From Acinetobacter lwoffii (GTDB taxonomy: Bacteria > Pseudomonadota > Gammaproteobacteria > Pseudomonadales > Moraxellaceae), in NCBI RefSeq assembly GCF_024129355.1, contig NZ_JAMXXP010000034.1:1-32997 (forward strand): a DNA stretch of 32,997 bases. Direction: 5' to 3'. The notes beneath the pieces are model-generated. The model saw nothing but the letters and a program-made list of their open reading frames with translations, was not told the origin of the DNA and searched no databases. Positions 24,501 through 32,911 of this stretch are shown here, one piece after another. Every line of letters starts with the position of its first letter. Position 1 is the first letter of the stretch. The translations under genes and the position numbers were made by a program.

Positions 24501-26044
24501 CCTGCTGCATTGGCGCTGTAATTAAAGCTTGGGACATTCAGGATATTTTTGTTCAGATTGAGCTTGGCTTGGTACATACCTGCAGGCAGAAGTCCTTCTT
24601 CATGCTGCTCGACTTTAGTGGCCACATGAATATTCTGCTGACCTTCAACCAATGCCAATTTAACATCGCCAGACTCACTGCTGAGCCAGCCCACATAAGG
24701 TACGGCGCGATCAATATTTTTCCAGGCAACATCCAGCAGCATCGGCTGCGCTTTATTGTCTTTGACCGGGTTTTGATCCAACTTCAGCTTCCAGCTTTCA
24801 TAACGGTCGAAATCAACCAGTCCAGTAAGGTGCAGGCCATTTTCCAGGTTACCCGCAGAAGCAATATTCGCACCCAGACTTGGCGGCAAGAAATCTTGTA
24901 CGACTTGCGGAATGCGCTCATGTTTAGGATCAATCCCGTTCAAACGCCCAGCCAGATCCCAGCTGACCCGATCTTTCCAGCCCACTGTCCCGGCAAGGCT
25001 AACTGCGCCTTTCATCAACTGACCATTTAGGTCGGTAATATTCAGCTGATTGACCAGATCGGTATACATCACCGCACTATACTGACCTTGTGGAATATTT
25101 TCCCCAATCAGGTCAGTCTGGACGTTCAGGTTCAGACGCTTGATATCGCCATTAAACTCGGCAATACCGTCTTTGGTAAACAGTTTCTGTTCGGCCAGAA
25201 TAGGCCAGTGATAATCCTTGAACTTCAACTCGCCGCGCATCGGTACCTGAGGACGCATCGGATGCACGATAACCCAACCCGTTAATAAATCAGGTGTATT
25301 GGTCGCTACGCCAGCCTGAATCGTGTCCAGTGTTCCGCGTGCCCGCACCTGAATATCATGAATATTCAAGCTGTCTCTTAAAGAAGGCAGATTGACGATG
25401 CCTGTGGCATCTAGAGGATATTTGCCTTCAAACTGCATTTTACCCGTGGCTTCACGTACCGAGAGATAACCCATATCCATACGGGAGTCTTCAAAATTTA
25501 ATTCGGTGCCGGACCAGAGTGCATCATTTAATTCGATATTATAAAAATCGACTGCATTGGTCTGGGTTTTAATCACCAGATGATCGAGTAAGAGATGATC
25601 AACGCGCAAGATAAAAGGTAAACGGATAGCATTAAACTTGAACGGTTCGCCTGTTGAAGGTTGCTTGTTAATAATTTGCAGATTGAGGACATCGGCTTCA
25701 GTCAGATGAATTTCTTTTTTGACAATCGCGCGCCAACCCAGCTTGACATCAGCACGATCAATTTTGACATCGACCGGTTTCAGGCTGACCAGTACATTTT
25801 TAAGAATAATCCCGCGCCATAAGTTGCCGCCTTCATATTCATATTGAATAATTTGCTGGCGTTCCAGCACCTGATCCAGCAGGAATTTACTGCCCTGATT
25901 GGTCGAAAATAGTAAAGCCAGCACAGACAGCAGAAAAATCAGCGAAAAAAGCACCGACAATAGGATGCTTCTGAATATACGGCGCTTTTTCGGCACAACG
26001 CTATCTTGTGGTTCTTGTTCTGGCTGTGGTTGGTTCTCGACCAT
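21524..26044 (-). CDS. tamB: Translocation and assembly module subunit TamB
   Basis: TamB is a very long inner-membrane-anchored protein that spans the periplasm and works with TamA in outer-membrane assembly; lipid-transport roles are also reported for the AsmA-like family. The 1506-aa product has a cytoplasmic head with KKRR, a single membrane helix at about residues 27-47, and then a beta-rich groove typical of the family. It ends with the DUF490 (TamB C-terminal) domain. The last residues read ERAIDLFYNWRF, with an aromatic C-terminus as in outer-membrane-facing proteins. Length is near the usual 1250-1500. It starts 35 bp behind tamA, so the two are one operon, and a strong terminator follows. 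Confidence 0.93.
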   Translation of the reverse strand: MVENQPQPEQEPQDSVVPKKRRIFRSILLSVLFSLIFLLSVLALLFSTNQGSKFLLDQVLERQQIIQYEYEGGNLWRGIILKNVLVSLKPVDVKIDRADVKLGWRAIVKKEIHLTEADVLNLQIINKQPSTGEPFKFNAIRLPFILRVDHLLLDHLVIKTQTNAVDFYNIELNDALWSGTELNFEDSRMDMGYLSVREATGKMQFEGKYPLDATGIVNLPSLRDSLNIHDIQVRARGTLDTIQAGVATNTPDLLTGWVIVHPMRPQVPMRGELKFKDYHWPILAEQKLFTKDGIAEFNGDIKRLNLNVQTDLIGENIPQGQYSAVMYTDLVNQLNITDLNGQLMKGAVSLAGTVGWKDRVSWDLAGRLNGIDPKHERIPQVVQDFLPPSLGANIASAGNLENGLHLTGLVDFDRYESWKLKLDQNPVKDNKAQPMLLDVAWKNIDRAVPYVGWLSSESGDVKLALVEGQQNIHVATKVEQHEEGLLPAGMYQAKLNLNKNILNVPSFNYSANAAGSLSGNARIELPQEKRQLKWTAVLNAKNLNTQTIAAASPVDRLNGQVKANGYAQPNQQIIKLNSVDLTGRLAEQNETVRLTGNSTIALLFHNEKAGGGFKGYAVNYDGALNASQLKASQGMLKLRVSGTPEMLKINEFRHDGVAGKINANGLVNLANGIGWDINASLIRFKPQYFNAKLKGELSGNVQTQGVWSDALKRIQIQRLNLAGMLNNKPVRGKGNLSVIINSNQRGFVPQQFEANNLFLSYASNQIQATGNAQNLQLKVNAPALFELYPGLRGRAQGYINMQAQPRLQASANLSIDNFAFKNLFSVQKVRVRGQLPTSQSTPTLLTATMDRLRSGSREIVRGEISLAGTRAAHILKVQAENRLSKFFVQLAGGFNAQNNWLGQIQKGDFDSLRARLVQRQNAAVIYNSAQSDLFIGAHCWMSQQSQLCFDQPIRVNKTRGSASFITQNLDLEDFSAFLPDGLALTGKVNGYAKAAWAQGAKPKIDARLVTRNGVVGLSSEDPDYLGSTLKYDEVGLVAKSVADGLQLRLDVKTPDIGTGYANVIIDPYRDSKPMRGEIAFNQVQLKVFKPFIQDIRNLDGILSYAGKISGTLTDPLLEGEVRVKDASISMISLPVNLTNVQLYSSIRQNSASINGAFNSGRGVGKLTGSVDWKGDPRVQLKLQGDNLLIRQAPLITAVVTPDLTLDMYPFNKKLSLSGTVDVPRALISMPEASEPVVGLSSDVRVVHEGDDQLAILKSARPWDIRADVAVSLGNQVIFQGFDSRIPLLGRVNLSQRGLETAMRANGAIGVSQRVKIEAYGQSLDLNRAIARFNGELTNPTLDIDANKSVQGSTVGVRVTGTASSPSIQIYNDAGLSEQEALNALITGRVNEGVSGLSQAEGFRSDVNNTIAAAGISLGLGSTRALTNQIGRSFGLTGLALDAQGTGDDTQVSVTGYITPDLYLRYGVGVFTPVNKLTLRYQVNQRLYLEASQSLERAIDLFYNWRF

Positions 26045-26079
26045 GATCTACCCAAATAACTATTTTTTAAAATGATGTT

Positions 26080-28836
26080 TTATAACTGCGATCCAATAAA
26101 GAAATGTAAACGAATCGGATAATTGTCATCAGACAGTCCAGTCGCAACATCTATACGTATTGGCCCAATCGGTGAAGCCCAACGCACACCCACACCCGCG
26201 CCATATTCGGTCGGATTACTGAATTCTTTATTATAGGCATTTCCGGCATCTGCAAAGACCGCAGCACGCCAGCCTTCCTTAAACTGATAATTATATTCTA
26301 ATGAAGCCACACCCAAGGCCTGACCACCTACTTTAAAGTCGTCAATTTCCGGAGAAAGGCTCTTATAGTCAAAACCGCGGATACTCTGGTCACCGCCGGT
26401 GAAATATCTCAGGTTATACGGTACTTTGGCAAAATCTTGAGTAAAAATATAGCCCGCGTCGGCACGTCCCACAAACTGATGGTCTGCATTTTCACCCAAT
26501 GAATAGATAAAACGCCAGCCCGCATTCACAATGGCCATATCTGCGTCAGACAATAAAGCCTCACTGCCCAGTTCAATCTTATAGGTCTGCTTAAAACCTT
26601 TGGTCGGATTGACCCGACGATCACTCTCGGTACGTGAAACTTCATAACCCACCAGTAGCGATTGCTGTTCATCTTCGGTATTAAAGCGAAACGCTTCTGG
26701 AATCTGGTTAAAATCAACAGAACCATCCTGTGTTAAGCGATCCAGACGATAACGGGCGCCAAAAGTACGTTGCCAGTTACCCAGTGGATTTTTAATAATC
26801 CGGTCTGCCCCTAAGACTGCCGATTCAATCAACAGGCCTTCGCCCTGTGCGACGCCTTCACGCTCTTCACGCTCATAACCCCCCACAATACTGACATAGT
26901 CATTCAGCGGATGGTGATAGGGAATATTATAACGTCCATCAATCGACTGACGGATGCCAGATAACTCCATGTTGGCATCAAACGAATGTCCGCGCTTGTT
27001 CACAATGGCACGACGATATTGACCACGTAAGCGGATATCGGTATCTGTGCCATAACCCAAACCCACTTCAGCACTATTTAAACGGTCTGCATTTAAAGTC
27101 ACAATCACTGGAATCTTTTTCTCTTCCCGTGCCTGTACTTTTAAACGGTCCTGTTCATTCTCTTTGGTTTGCTGCTCAACCCGTAAAGTTCTTAAATTTG
27201 CGCTTTCCTGATCGCGGCTACCGGCAAACTGGTCTTCATCTACGACATTCTGGGTCACTTCCTGAGAAGAGGATACCGAGCGAGCTGGTTGCATCGTAGC
27301 AGCCTGATCTTCAGTCCGTTTCTGTTCTTCAATCAGGCTTTGAATATCGGGTGCCAGTTCCAGCTCTTTATCAAGCGGATCAGGGCGAATCGCATCCACC
27401 AGAGTATAGTTAAAATAACGTGAGTTGGTCAGGTTATTGGCCAAGCCATTCACCCGCCAGAAGGTATAATCTGCACCATCTGTCCAGGTGACCAGACTTT
27501 CCAGTACGTCTCGATCCAGCGGAAATTCCTTTTCAGGATCGCTCATTCTGAACTCGACATTGCCTAATTTATAACGTTCACCCGTTTCAAAACGCAGATT
27601 CACATCGGCGGTGTTTTGTGGCTGAGCAATCTTTACATCATGCAGACGCCAGAATGAATCAAAATAACCATTGTTATTGGCTGCTGTGGTAATGCGTGTC
27701 TTGGTTTTTTCATAATTGCCATGATTGAAAATATCGCCTTCTTCCTGTTCAGGTAAAAGACTGATGACCTGGAATTGCGGCTGTTCGGCGCCCTCTCCAG
27801 TAAATTCAATATTTTGACTGCTAATCAGGACCGGTTCATTCGGGGTCACAAAAACCCGAACCCGACTGTCAGAGAGTTTTTCAAATCTGAACTGAGCATT
27901 ATAATAGCCCACCGCTTGCGCTGCCTGTCTGGACAAGGTGCGTAATTGCGGCAAAGCCGAATTAAAGTCGCCAAAAGACTCTTGGGTAAAACTGGATAAT
28001 TTGGCTTTGACATTATTTCTTAAATTCAGATGGCCTTCAGGCACATCTTTACGATTCAGCATACCGTTACTTTGCGCCACACCTTGCCCATTTATGATCA
28101 CCACATCTGCACTAATGCGGGGAACTCTTGCGGTCATGATCTGACGTGGAGGACGGATTTTATAAAATAGTCGTTTGAACAGATTCGGACGTTTATCATC
28201 CTCAGCGACCAACTGACCTGGCACTTCTGGCAAGGTCAATCCGGCTTCATTATTTTGTACAATAATCTGGCTGTCAGCCTGAATCGATTGCATCAACTGA
28301 TCGACATTAACCGGCGCCTGATTGATTTCCAGCAGTTCTTGCTGGCTGATATCGGCCACCACCGTTTCGCTGGTCTGAGTATTGCGATAGTTTTGTGCTT
28401 CCTGTTTGGCTTGCTCGGCTACCTGGTAAATTTCATTCGCCATGTTCTGATCAATAGTCTGTACTGGCAGATCTTCCAGATCATCAAACTCGATCAGCGT
28501 AAATTCACCCAGACCAGATCCTGCATTTTGCTGTTGTTCCAGCATCAACATGCTGTCAACTGGTACTTCCGGCTCCAAGGCTTCTTCGATTTTTTCTTCT
28601 GCTTCAGTTTCAGACGTGGCCACCCCCTGACGAATCGCTTCTTTAGATAGCTCGTCCACCATTTCTGCCTGAGAAATGGCTACGGGTGTTTCTGGCTGTT
28701 CGGTTTGTGCCATGCTCTGATGGGATAACATCATAAAAAAGATGCTCATACACAGCTGCATACCACTATGCTGTGGTATGAGAGGCCCCATACTGCGATT
28801 TAGCATCGTTTTTTTAAAATTTTTCTTTGCAGGCAT
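26080..28836 (-). CDS. tamA: Outer membrane TAM subunit TamA (long form)
   Basis: TamA is the Omp85-type outer-membrane barrel of the TAM complex. This protein has 918 aa against about 577 in E. coli. The signal peptide lies in the N-terminal 45 residues, with several Met codons (M1, M11, M26), so the start is uncertain; M26 gives the most typical signal (MQLCMSIFFMMLSHQSMAQ). An acidic, Gln-rich stretch (about 45-215) then precedes the POTRA region (about 230-580). A further charged Gln/Glu-rich insert (about 485-573) splits the last POTRA domain before VIVTL. The barrel (about 586-918) has the Omp85 motif IRGFDYKS (RGF at 820-822) and ends HFFIGSQL. It is upstream of tamB and divergent from the MFS gene. 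Confidence 0.92.
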   Translation of the reverse strand: MPAKKNFKKTMLNRSMGPLIPQHSGMQLCMSIFFMMLSHQSMAQTEQPETPVAISQAEMVDELSKEAIRQGVATSETEAEEKIEEALEPEVPVDSMLMLEQQQNAGSGLGEFTLIEFDDLEDLPVQTIDQNMANEIYQVAEQAKQEAQNYRNTQTSETVVADISQQELLEINQAPVNVDQLMQSIQADSQIIVQNNEAGLTLPEVPGQLVAEDDKRPNLFKRLFYKIRPPRQIMTARVPRISADVVIINGQGVAQSNGMLNRKDVPEGHLNLRNNVKAKLSSFTQESFGDFNSALPQLRTLSRQAAQAVGYYNAQFRFEKLSDSRVRVFVTPNEPVLISSQNIEFTGEGAEQPQFQVISLLPEQEEGDIFNHGNYEKTKTRITTAANNNGYFDSFWRLHDVKIAQPQNTADVNLRFETGERYKLGNVEFRMSDPEKEFPLDRDVLESLVTWTDGADYTFWRVNGLANNLTNSRYFNYTLVDAIRPDPLDKELELAPDIQSLIEEQKRTEDQAATMQPARSVSSSQEVTQNVVDEDQFAGSRDQESANLRTLRVEQQTKENEQDRLKVQAREEKKIPVIVTLNADRLNSAEVGLGYGTDTDIRLRGQYRRAIVNKRGHSFDANMELSGIRQSIDGRYNIPYHHPLNDYVSIVGGYEREEREGVAQGEGLLIESAVLGADRIIKNPLGNWQRTFGARYRLDRLTQDGSVDFNQIPEAFRFNTEDEQQSLLVGYEVSRTESDRRVNPTKGFKQTYKIELGSEALLSDADMAIVNAGWRFIYSLGENADHQFVGRADAGYIFTQDFAKVPYNLRYFTGGDQSIRGFDYKSLSPEIDDFKVGGQALGVASLEYNYQFKEGWRAAVFADAGNAYNKEFSNPTEYGAGVGVRWASPIGPIRIDVATGLSDDNYPIRLHFFIGSQL

Positions 28837-29010
28837 AGCAAACTCTAAACGAATACATTCTTTAATTGATTATTTGACCGAAAAATATAAGCTAAGGAGC
28901 TTAATTAATTGGTTTTTACCTTTACATGGCTGAAAGTATCTTACATGATTTTTCTCAATGTTTACGCATAACTGACATTTCTTAATAAAACTTAATGTAG
29001 CACGGCCTAT

Positions 29011-30330
29011 ATGAACAAAAATGAACATTTGTTAGCTTCTCGGCGCTTTTTACCGATGTTTCTGACGCAGTTTTTTGGTGCATTAAACGATAATGTATTT
29101 AAACAGGCGTTACTGCTGGTCATTACTTATGGCTGGATTCAACAGCAATCGGCCAGCATCAGCACTTTAAATAATCTGGCGGCTTTACTGTTTATCTTGC
29201 CCTATTTTATTTTTTCAGCCACGGCCGGTCAGATTGCCGACAAATACGAACGTTCACAGCTGATTCGCTATCTCAAGCTTCTGGAAATTGCCATTATGTT
29301 GCTGGGAACTGTCGGTTTCCTCATGGGCAATTTATGGATTCTGTTATTTGCCCTGTTCCTGATGGGCACCCATTCCACTTTCTTTGGCCCGATCAAATAT
29401 GCGATTTTACCTGAAGTCCTGAAACCGAATGAACTGATGTCCGGCAATGCCCTGTTTCAGTCCGGAACTTCTCTGGCAATCCTATTCGGTATGATTCTGG
29501 GCGGTGCAGTCATTGCAGCTTCCGCCGGCAACCTGATCTGGATCAGTTTAACCGTCATCAGCATCGCCTTGATTGGTTATATATCCAGTCGCTATATCCT
29601 GAAACAAAGTATTCCCGCGCCTGAGCTGCAAGTTGACTGGAATTTCTTCCGCACCAGCTTGCAGACCTTGAAATATGCCAAAAGCTTACCTCTGATTTTT
29701 ACCATTTTACTGGGCAACTCATGGTACTGGTTTTATGGTGCAACCTATCTGACCCAGATTCCTCAGCTGACATTACAAAATCTGCATGCATCTGAAAATG
29801 TCGCCAGTCTGCTCTTAACCTTTTTTTCTGTCGGAATTGGTCTGGGTTCATACTTATGCCGTAAAATTGGTGGCAGCCAGGTCAATATCAAGATGGTGCC
29901 TTTTGGCGCGATCGGTCTGGTGATCTTTGCCCTGTATCTGGCCGCGAGTCTGGCCTTTGTTCCGGAGCGTACAGGTGCATTAATCGGCTTGGCAGATGTC
30001 TTTCAGCAAGGCTGGAGCTATTATCATGTGATGCTGGCCGTCACCTTGCTCGGAATAAGTGGTGGTTTTTATATTGTTCCGCTCTATGCCATGATGCAGG
30101 CGCATTCGCCTCGCTCACATCGTGCGCGGGTGGTTGCAGCAAATAACATTTTGAATGCCGTTTTCATGGTATCTTCTGCTATATTCTCGATTATTATTTT
30201 AAGTGTTTTAGAGCTTGATCTTAAAATACTTTTTTGTATTACCGCAGTATTGAGTGGCCTGTTTACCTTATGGCTGCTTTTCCGACTCAAACCCATGATC
30301 AAAACTGCGAAAGCACCCTTGGAGGATTAA
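29011..30330 (+). CDS. MFS transporter, LplT-like (lysophospholipid transporter family)
   Basis: This 439-aa protein has about 12 membrane helices and the N-terminal sequence FFGALNDNVFKQALLLVITY, the hallmark of the LplT group. That group flips lysophospholipids across the inner membrane for repair. LplT in E. coli lies beside the acyltransferase Aas; here no acyltransferase follows, and the next gene is coq7. GGTGGCTTTTATATTGTTCC (30059 on) encodes the GGFYIVPLYAMMQAHSP segment that is well conserved in the group. Only 3 bp separate it from coq7, whose ribosome site is in the end of this gene, so the two are cotranscribed. The lipid role is inferred from the family. Confidence 0.87.
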   Translation: MNKNEHLLASRRFLPMFLTQFFGALNDNVFKQALLLVITYGWIQQQSASISTLNNLAALLFILPYFIFSATAGQIADKYERSQLIRYLKLLEIAIMLLGTVGFLMGNLWILLFALFLMGTHSTFFGPIKYAILPEVLKPNELMSGNALFQSGTSLAILFGMILGGAVIAASAGNLIWISLTVISIALIGYISSRYILKQSIPAPELQVDWNFFRTSLQTLKYAKSLPLIFTILLGNSWYWFYGATYLTQIPQLTLQNLHASENVASLLLTFFSVGIGLGSYLCRKIGGSQVNIKMVPFGAIGLVIFALYLAASLAFVPERTGALIGLADVFQQGWSYYHVMLAVTLLGISGGFYIVPLYAMMQAHSPRSHRARVVAANNILNAVFMVSSAIFSIIILSVLELDLKILFCITAVLSGLFTLWLLFRLKPMIKTAKAPLED

Positions 30331-30333
30331 TTC

Positions 30334-30969
30334 ATGCGTCAATATACAGGTGTCGATAAGCTGATTCATTCTTTTGATCAGGCATTACGCAGTCTCGTCC
30401 CGGGCACGACATCGGCACGACGTGAAAATCCGGCCCAACCGGTAGAAACACAATTAACGGTCAGTGATGCACGTCATGTAGCAGGTTTAATGCGGGTCAA
30501 TCATAGTGGTGAGGTTTGCGCACAGGCACTGTACCATGGTCAGGCGATGACGGCTAAACTCCCGAATGTACGTCGTGAAATGGAACAGGCAGCGATTGAA
30601 GAACAGGATCATCTGGCCTGGTGTGAAGACCGCTTAAAAGAACTGGATAGCCATACCAGCCTACTCAATCCGGTCTGGTACGGTCTTTCCTTTGGTATGG
30701 GCGCGATTGCCGGAATCGCAGGTGACAAATACAGCTTGGGTTTTGTGGCTGAAACAGAACGTCAGGTCAGCATGCATTTACAGCATCATATTAGCCAGTT
30801 GCCACCGCAGGATGAACGTTCTCGTCGTATTCTAGAACAGATGAATGAAGATGAACTGCATCATCGGGATACAGCGTTAAATGCTGGCGGTGTAGATCTA
30901 CCCGTTCCAGTTAAGATCGCCATGACAGGCATTTCCAAGTTGATGACCAAAACCAGTTATTTTATTTAA
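30334..30969 (+). CDS. coq7: 3-demethoxyubiquinol 3-hydroxylase, Coq7 family
   Basis: This di-iron monooxygenase adds a hydroxyl in ubiquinone synthesis and is the functional alternative to the flavoprotein UbiF. The 211-aa protein has all iron ligands of the ferritin-like fold: E60, E90 and H93 (EEQDH), E142, E174 and H177 (EDELHH). VNHSGEVCAQALYHGQ surrounds the first Glu. The length is typical of the bacterial enzyme. GGAGG in the end of the previous gene is 8 nt before the start codon, so the two genes are translationally linked. A terminator follows. Confidence 0.95.
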   Translation: MRQYTGVDKLIHSFDQALRSLVPGTTSARRENPAQPVETQLTVSDARHVAGLMRVNHSGEVCAQALYHGQAMTAKLPNVRREMEQAAIEEQDHLAWCEDRLKELDSHTSLLNPVWYGLSFGMGAIAGIAGDKYSLGFVAETERQVSMHLQHHISQLPPQDERSRRILEQMNEDELHHRDTALNAGGVDLPVPVKIAMTGISKLMTKTSYFI

Positions 30970-30988
30970 ATAAGACGGTTTTAGTTTG

Positions 30989-31012
30989 AGCCCACTCATT
31001 TGTGGGCTTTTT
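30989..31012 (+). terminator. Intrinsic terminator of the MFS-coq7 operon
   Basis: AGCCCAC (30989-30995) and GTGGGCT (31002-31008) form a 7-bp stem with a 6-nt loop and five T behind it. It lies 20 nt behind coq7. Confidence 0.85.
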
Positions 31013-31115
31013 AATATGGGTCAAATCTTGAGCGAGATAATAACAACTCAAGGCATATGGCGATCTTATTACTTATAAGCTCTATAAAATAATAGAGATT
31101 CCCCCACAGCATCCT

Positions 31116-31817
31116 TTAATCTTTTTTGCTCATTTCAGAAAGCAGGTCCAGCTGGATTTCCTGAATTTGCGCCAGCCGTTCCCATTGATGTAGCAGCAGA
31201 TGATCTAATTTTTCATGCAAGTGTTGGATTTCCAGCTCGGCTTTTAAATTGATCTGATAATCATTTTGTGAACGTAAGCGGTCTTTGGCTTCCTGTCTGT
31301 TCTGGCTCATCATAATAATAGGTGCCTGAATCGCCGCGAGACAGGACAGGATTAAATTCAACAGAATAAATGGATAAGGATCAGCAGGTCGTGTCACCAT
31401 CACCACAGTATTTATCGTAATCCACAGGCTCAAAAAGATTGCAAAACAAATCAAAAAGGTCCAGCTTCCACCAAAAGTTGCAATTTTATCAGCGAGCCTT
31501 TCTCCCAAAGTCCACTTTTGCTCTAAGGTTGTTTCCACATTTTTGGTAATCAGTTCATGCTGATGCATGCTATCAATCACTTCAAACTCAAGATCAGTCA
31601 CTTCACCCTTTTCCGAACTTAATAATGAATGTACATACTGTATGCGGTACCGGGTTAAATCTGCCTGGCAAATATAATCTTGCGGTGTCCAGCCTGGAAT
31701 ATCCCTGGCAATCTCTTCGGTAATGACTTTTCTGACTGTTCCCATCGGAGTGAGATTTTTCAGAAGAAAGTGCTTGCCGCATACCAAGCATTTATGGCTT
31801 TCATGTTTTTCTTTCAT
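31116..31817 (-). CDS. DUF1003 domain membrane protein
   Basis: This 233-aa protein belongs to the DUF1003 family, whose function is unknown. The N-terminus holds a possible metal site (HKCLVCGKHF, Cys10 and Cys13, then YICQ with Cys50). Two membrane helices at about 120-139 and 148-169 enclose WITINTVVMV and the typical ADPYPFILLNLILSCLAAIQ, followed by PIIMMSQNRQ and a long helical tail. The start is placed at the ATG 31817, with AGAG A upstream. A GTG at 31844 would add nine residues and lacks a ribosome site. It stands alone and faces the coq7 operon. Confidence 0.85.
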   Translation of the reverse strand: MKEKHESHKCLVCGKHFLLKNLTPMGTVRKVITEEIARDIPGWTPQDYICQADLTRYRIQYVHSLLSSEKGEVTDLEFEVIDSMHQHELITKNVETTLEQKWTLGERLADKIATFGGSWTFLICFAIFLSLWITINTVVMVTRPADPYPFILLNLILSCLAAIQAPIIMMSQNRQEAKDRLRSQNDYQINLKAELEIQHLHEKLDHLLLHQWERLAQIQEIQLDLLSEMSKKD

Positions 31818-32096
31818 GATGATTCTCTTTTTAAACCAGCTCACTCAGCTATTATTTTGTTCGATATATTTGATTTGCTTTAGTCATTTTTACCATTCGT
31901 AAATCAATTATGTATCAAGTGCGTCTGATTTCTTGAACTTATGAATCTCACTTCGATTTTATCTTGGATTGGTAAAATGCTCAGCCAAGCGCACGATGAG
32001 CTGATCATTCAAGATAATTTTCAGATCGATTCAATCCTACTATCTATACATGACTTAAATTTACTATAATCATGATAATAAAAAAGGGGCTTGATT

Positions 32097-32798
32097 GTGC
32101 GCCATTCATACCATCTTGAAAAACATTATATCGAACGCGCGGGCTGGCTTCGTGCAGCTGTACTGGGGGCAAATGACGGGATTATTTCGGTCACCAGTCT
32201 GGTGGTGGGTATCGCAGCCAGTGGAGCATCCACAGAAATTTTATTGGTGACCTGTGTTGCCGGCTTAATCTCTGGCGCTGCCTCGATGGCGGCCGGTGAA
32301 TATATTTCGGTTAAATCCCAGCAAGATATTGAAACCAATGATCTACTCATGGAAGAGCGCGAACTTCAGCGCCATCCCACGCATGAGTTAAATGAACTCA
32401 AAACGATTTATATACAACGAGGTCTGGAACCTGCTTTGGCACAACAGGTCGCTGAACAGCTGACCGACCATAATGCCTTGGATGCCCATGCCCGGGATGA
32501 AATTGGTATTTCAGCACATACCTCTGCCCAACCCTTTCTCGCTGCATTTTCTTCGGCCATGGCCTTTACGGTAGGTTCATTATTTCCTTTAATTTCAATT
32601 ATGATTTTACCGGAACACTATCTGGATAAAGGCGTCATGCTGATTGGTGTTTTAAGTTTGGGGATGATGGGTGCACTGGCGAGCTATGCCGGTGGAGTAA
32701 GTGTGTGGAGAGGTGCAGTTCGGGTGATGCTCTGGGGAATTATCGCCATGTTATTCAGTGCGTGGATCGGATCATTATTTAATGTGTCTGTTGCCTAA
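32097..32798 (+). CDS. VIT1/CCC1 family metal transporter
   Basis: This 233-aa membrane protein belongs to the VIT/CCC1 family, whose characterised members carry Fe2+ or Mn2+. It begins MRHSYHLEKHYIERAGWLRA and has the family's first-helix sequence AAVLGANDGIISVTSLVVG. MAAGEYISVKSQQDIE stands at the end of helix 2. A cytoplasmic acidic helical region (LLMEERELQ to HARDEIG) follows and may bind metal, then three more helices. The start is GTG at 32097, chosen because AAGGGG lies 7 nt upstream; the TTG two codons before it is too close to that site. There is no close partner gene, and a mobile element lies downstream. Confidence 0.88.
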   Translation: MRHSYHLEKHYIERAGWLRAAVLGANDGIISVTSLVVGIAASGASTEILLVTCVAGLISGAASMAAGEYISVKSQQDIETNDLLMEERELQRHPTHELNELKTIYIQRGLEPALAQQVAEQLTDHNALDAHARDEIGISAHTSAQPFLAAFSSAMAFTVGSLFPLISIMILPEHYLDKGVMLIGVLSLGMMGALASYAGGVSVWRGAVRVMLWGIIAMLFSAWIGSLFNVSVA

Positions 32799-32911
32799 AT
32801 ATTTATTTATTAGTTAGACACAGAATAGGATTGAGCCGTTCTTCTATTAACATCACTGAAAAATATTTTTTTCAAAGAATTAGCGGCTCTAACAAAACTT
32901 GAGTTTAATTA

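Noticed and set aside
31941..32069. Plus-strand 42-aa ORF before the VIT-family gene
   Set aside because: No ribosome site and no recognisable features; it may be chance in an intergenic gap.
32833..32889. GAGCCG/CGGCTC inverted repeat, about 45 bp apart, before the insertion-sequence end
   Set aside because: Only six base pairs with a long loop and no T run; could be chance and does not show the features of a miniature transposon.
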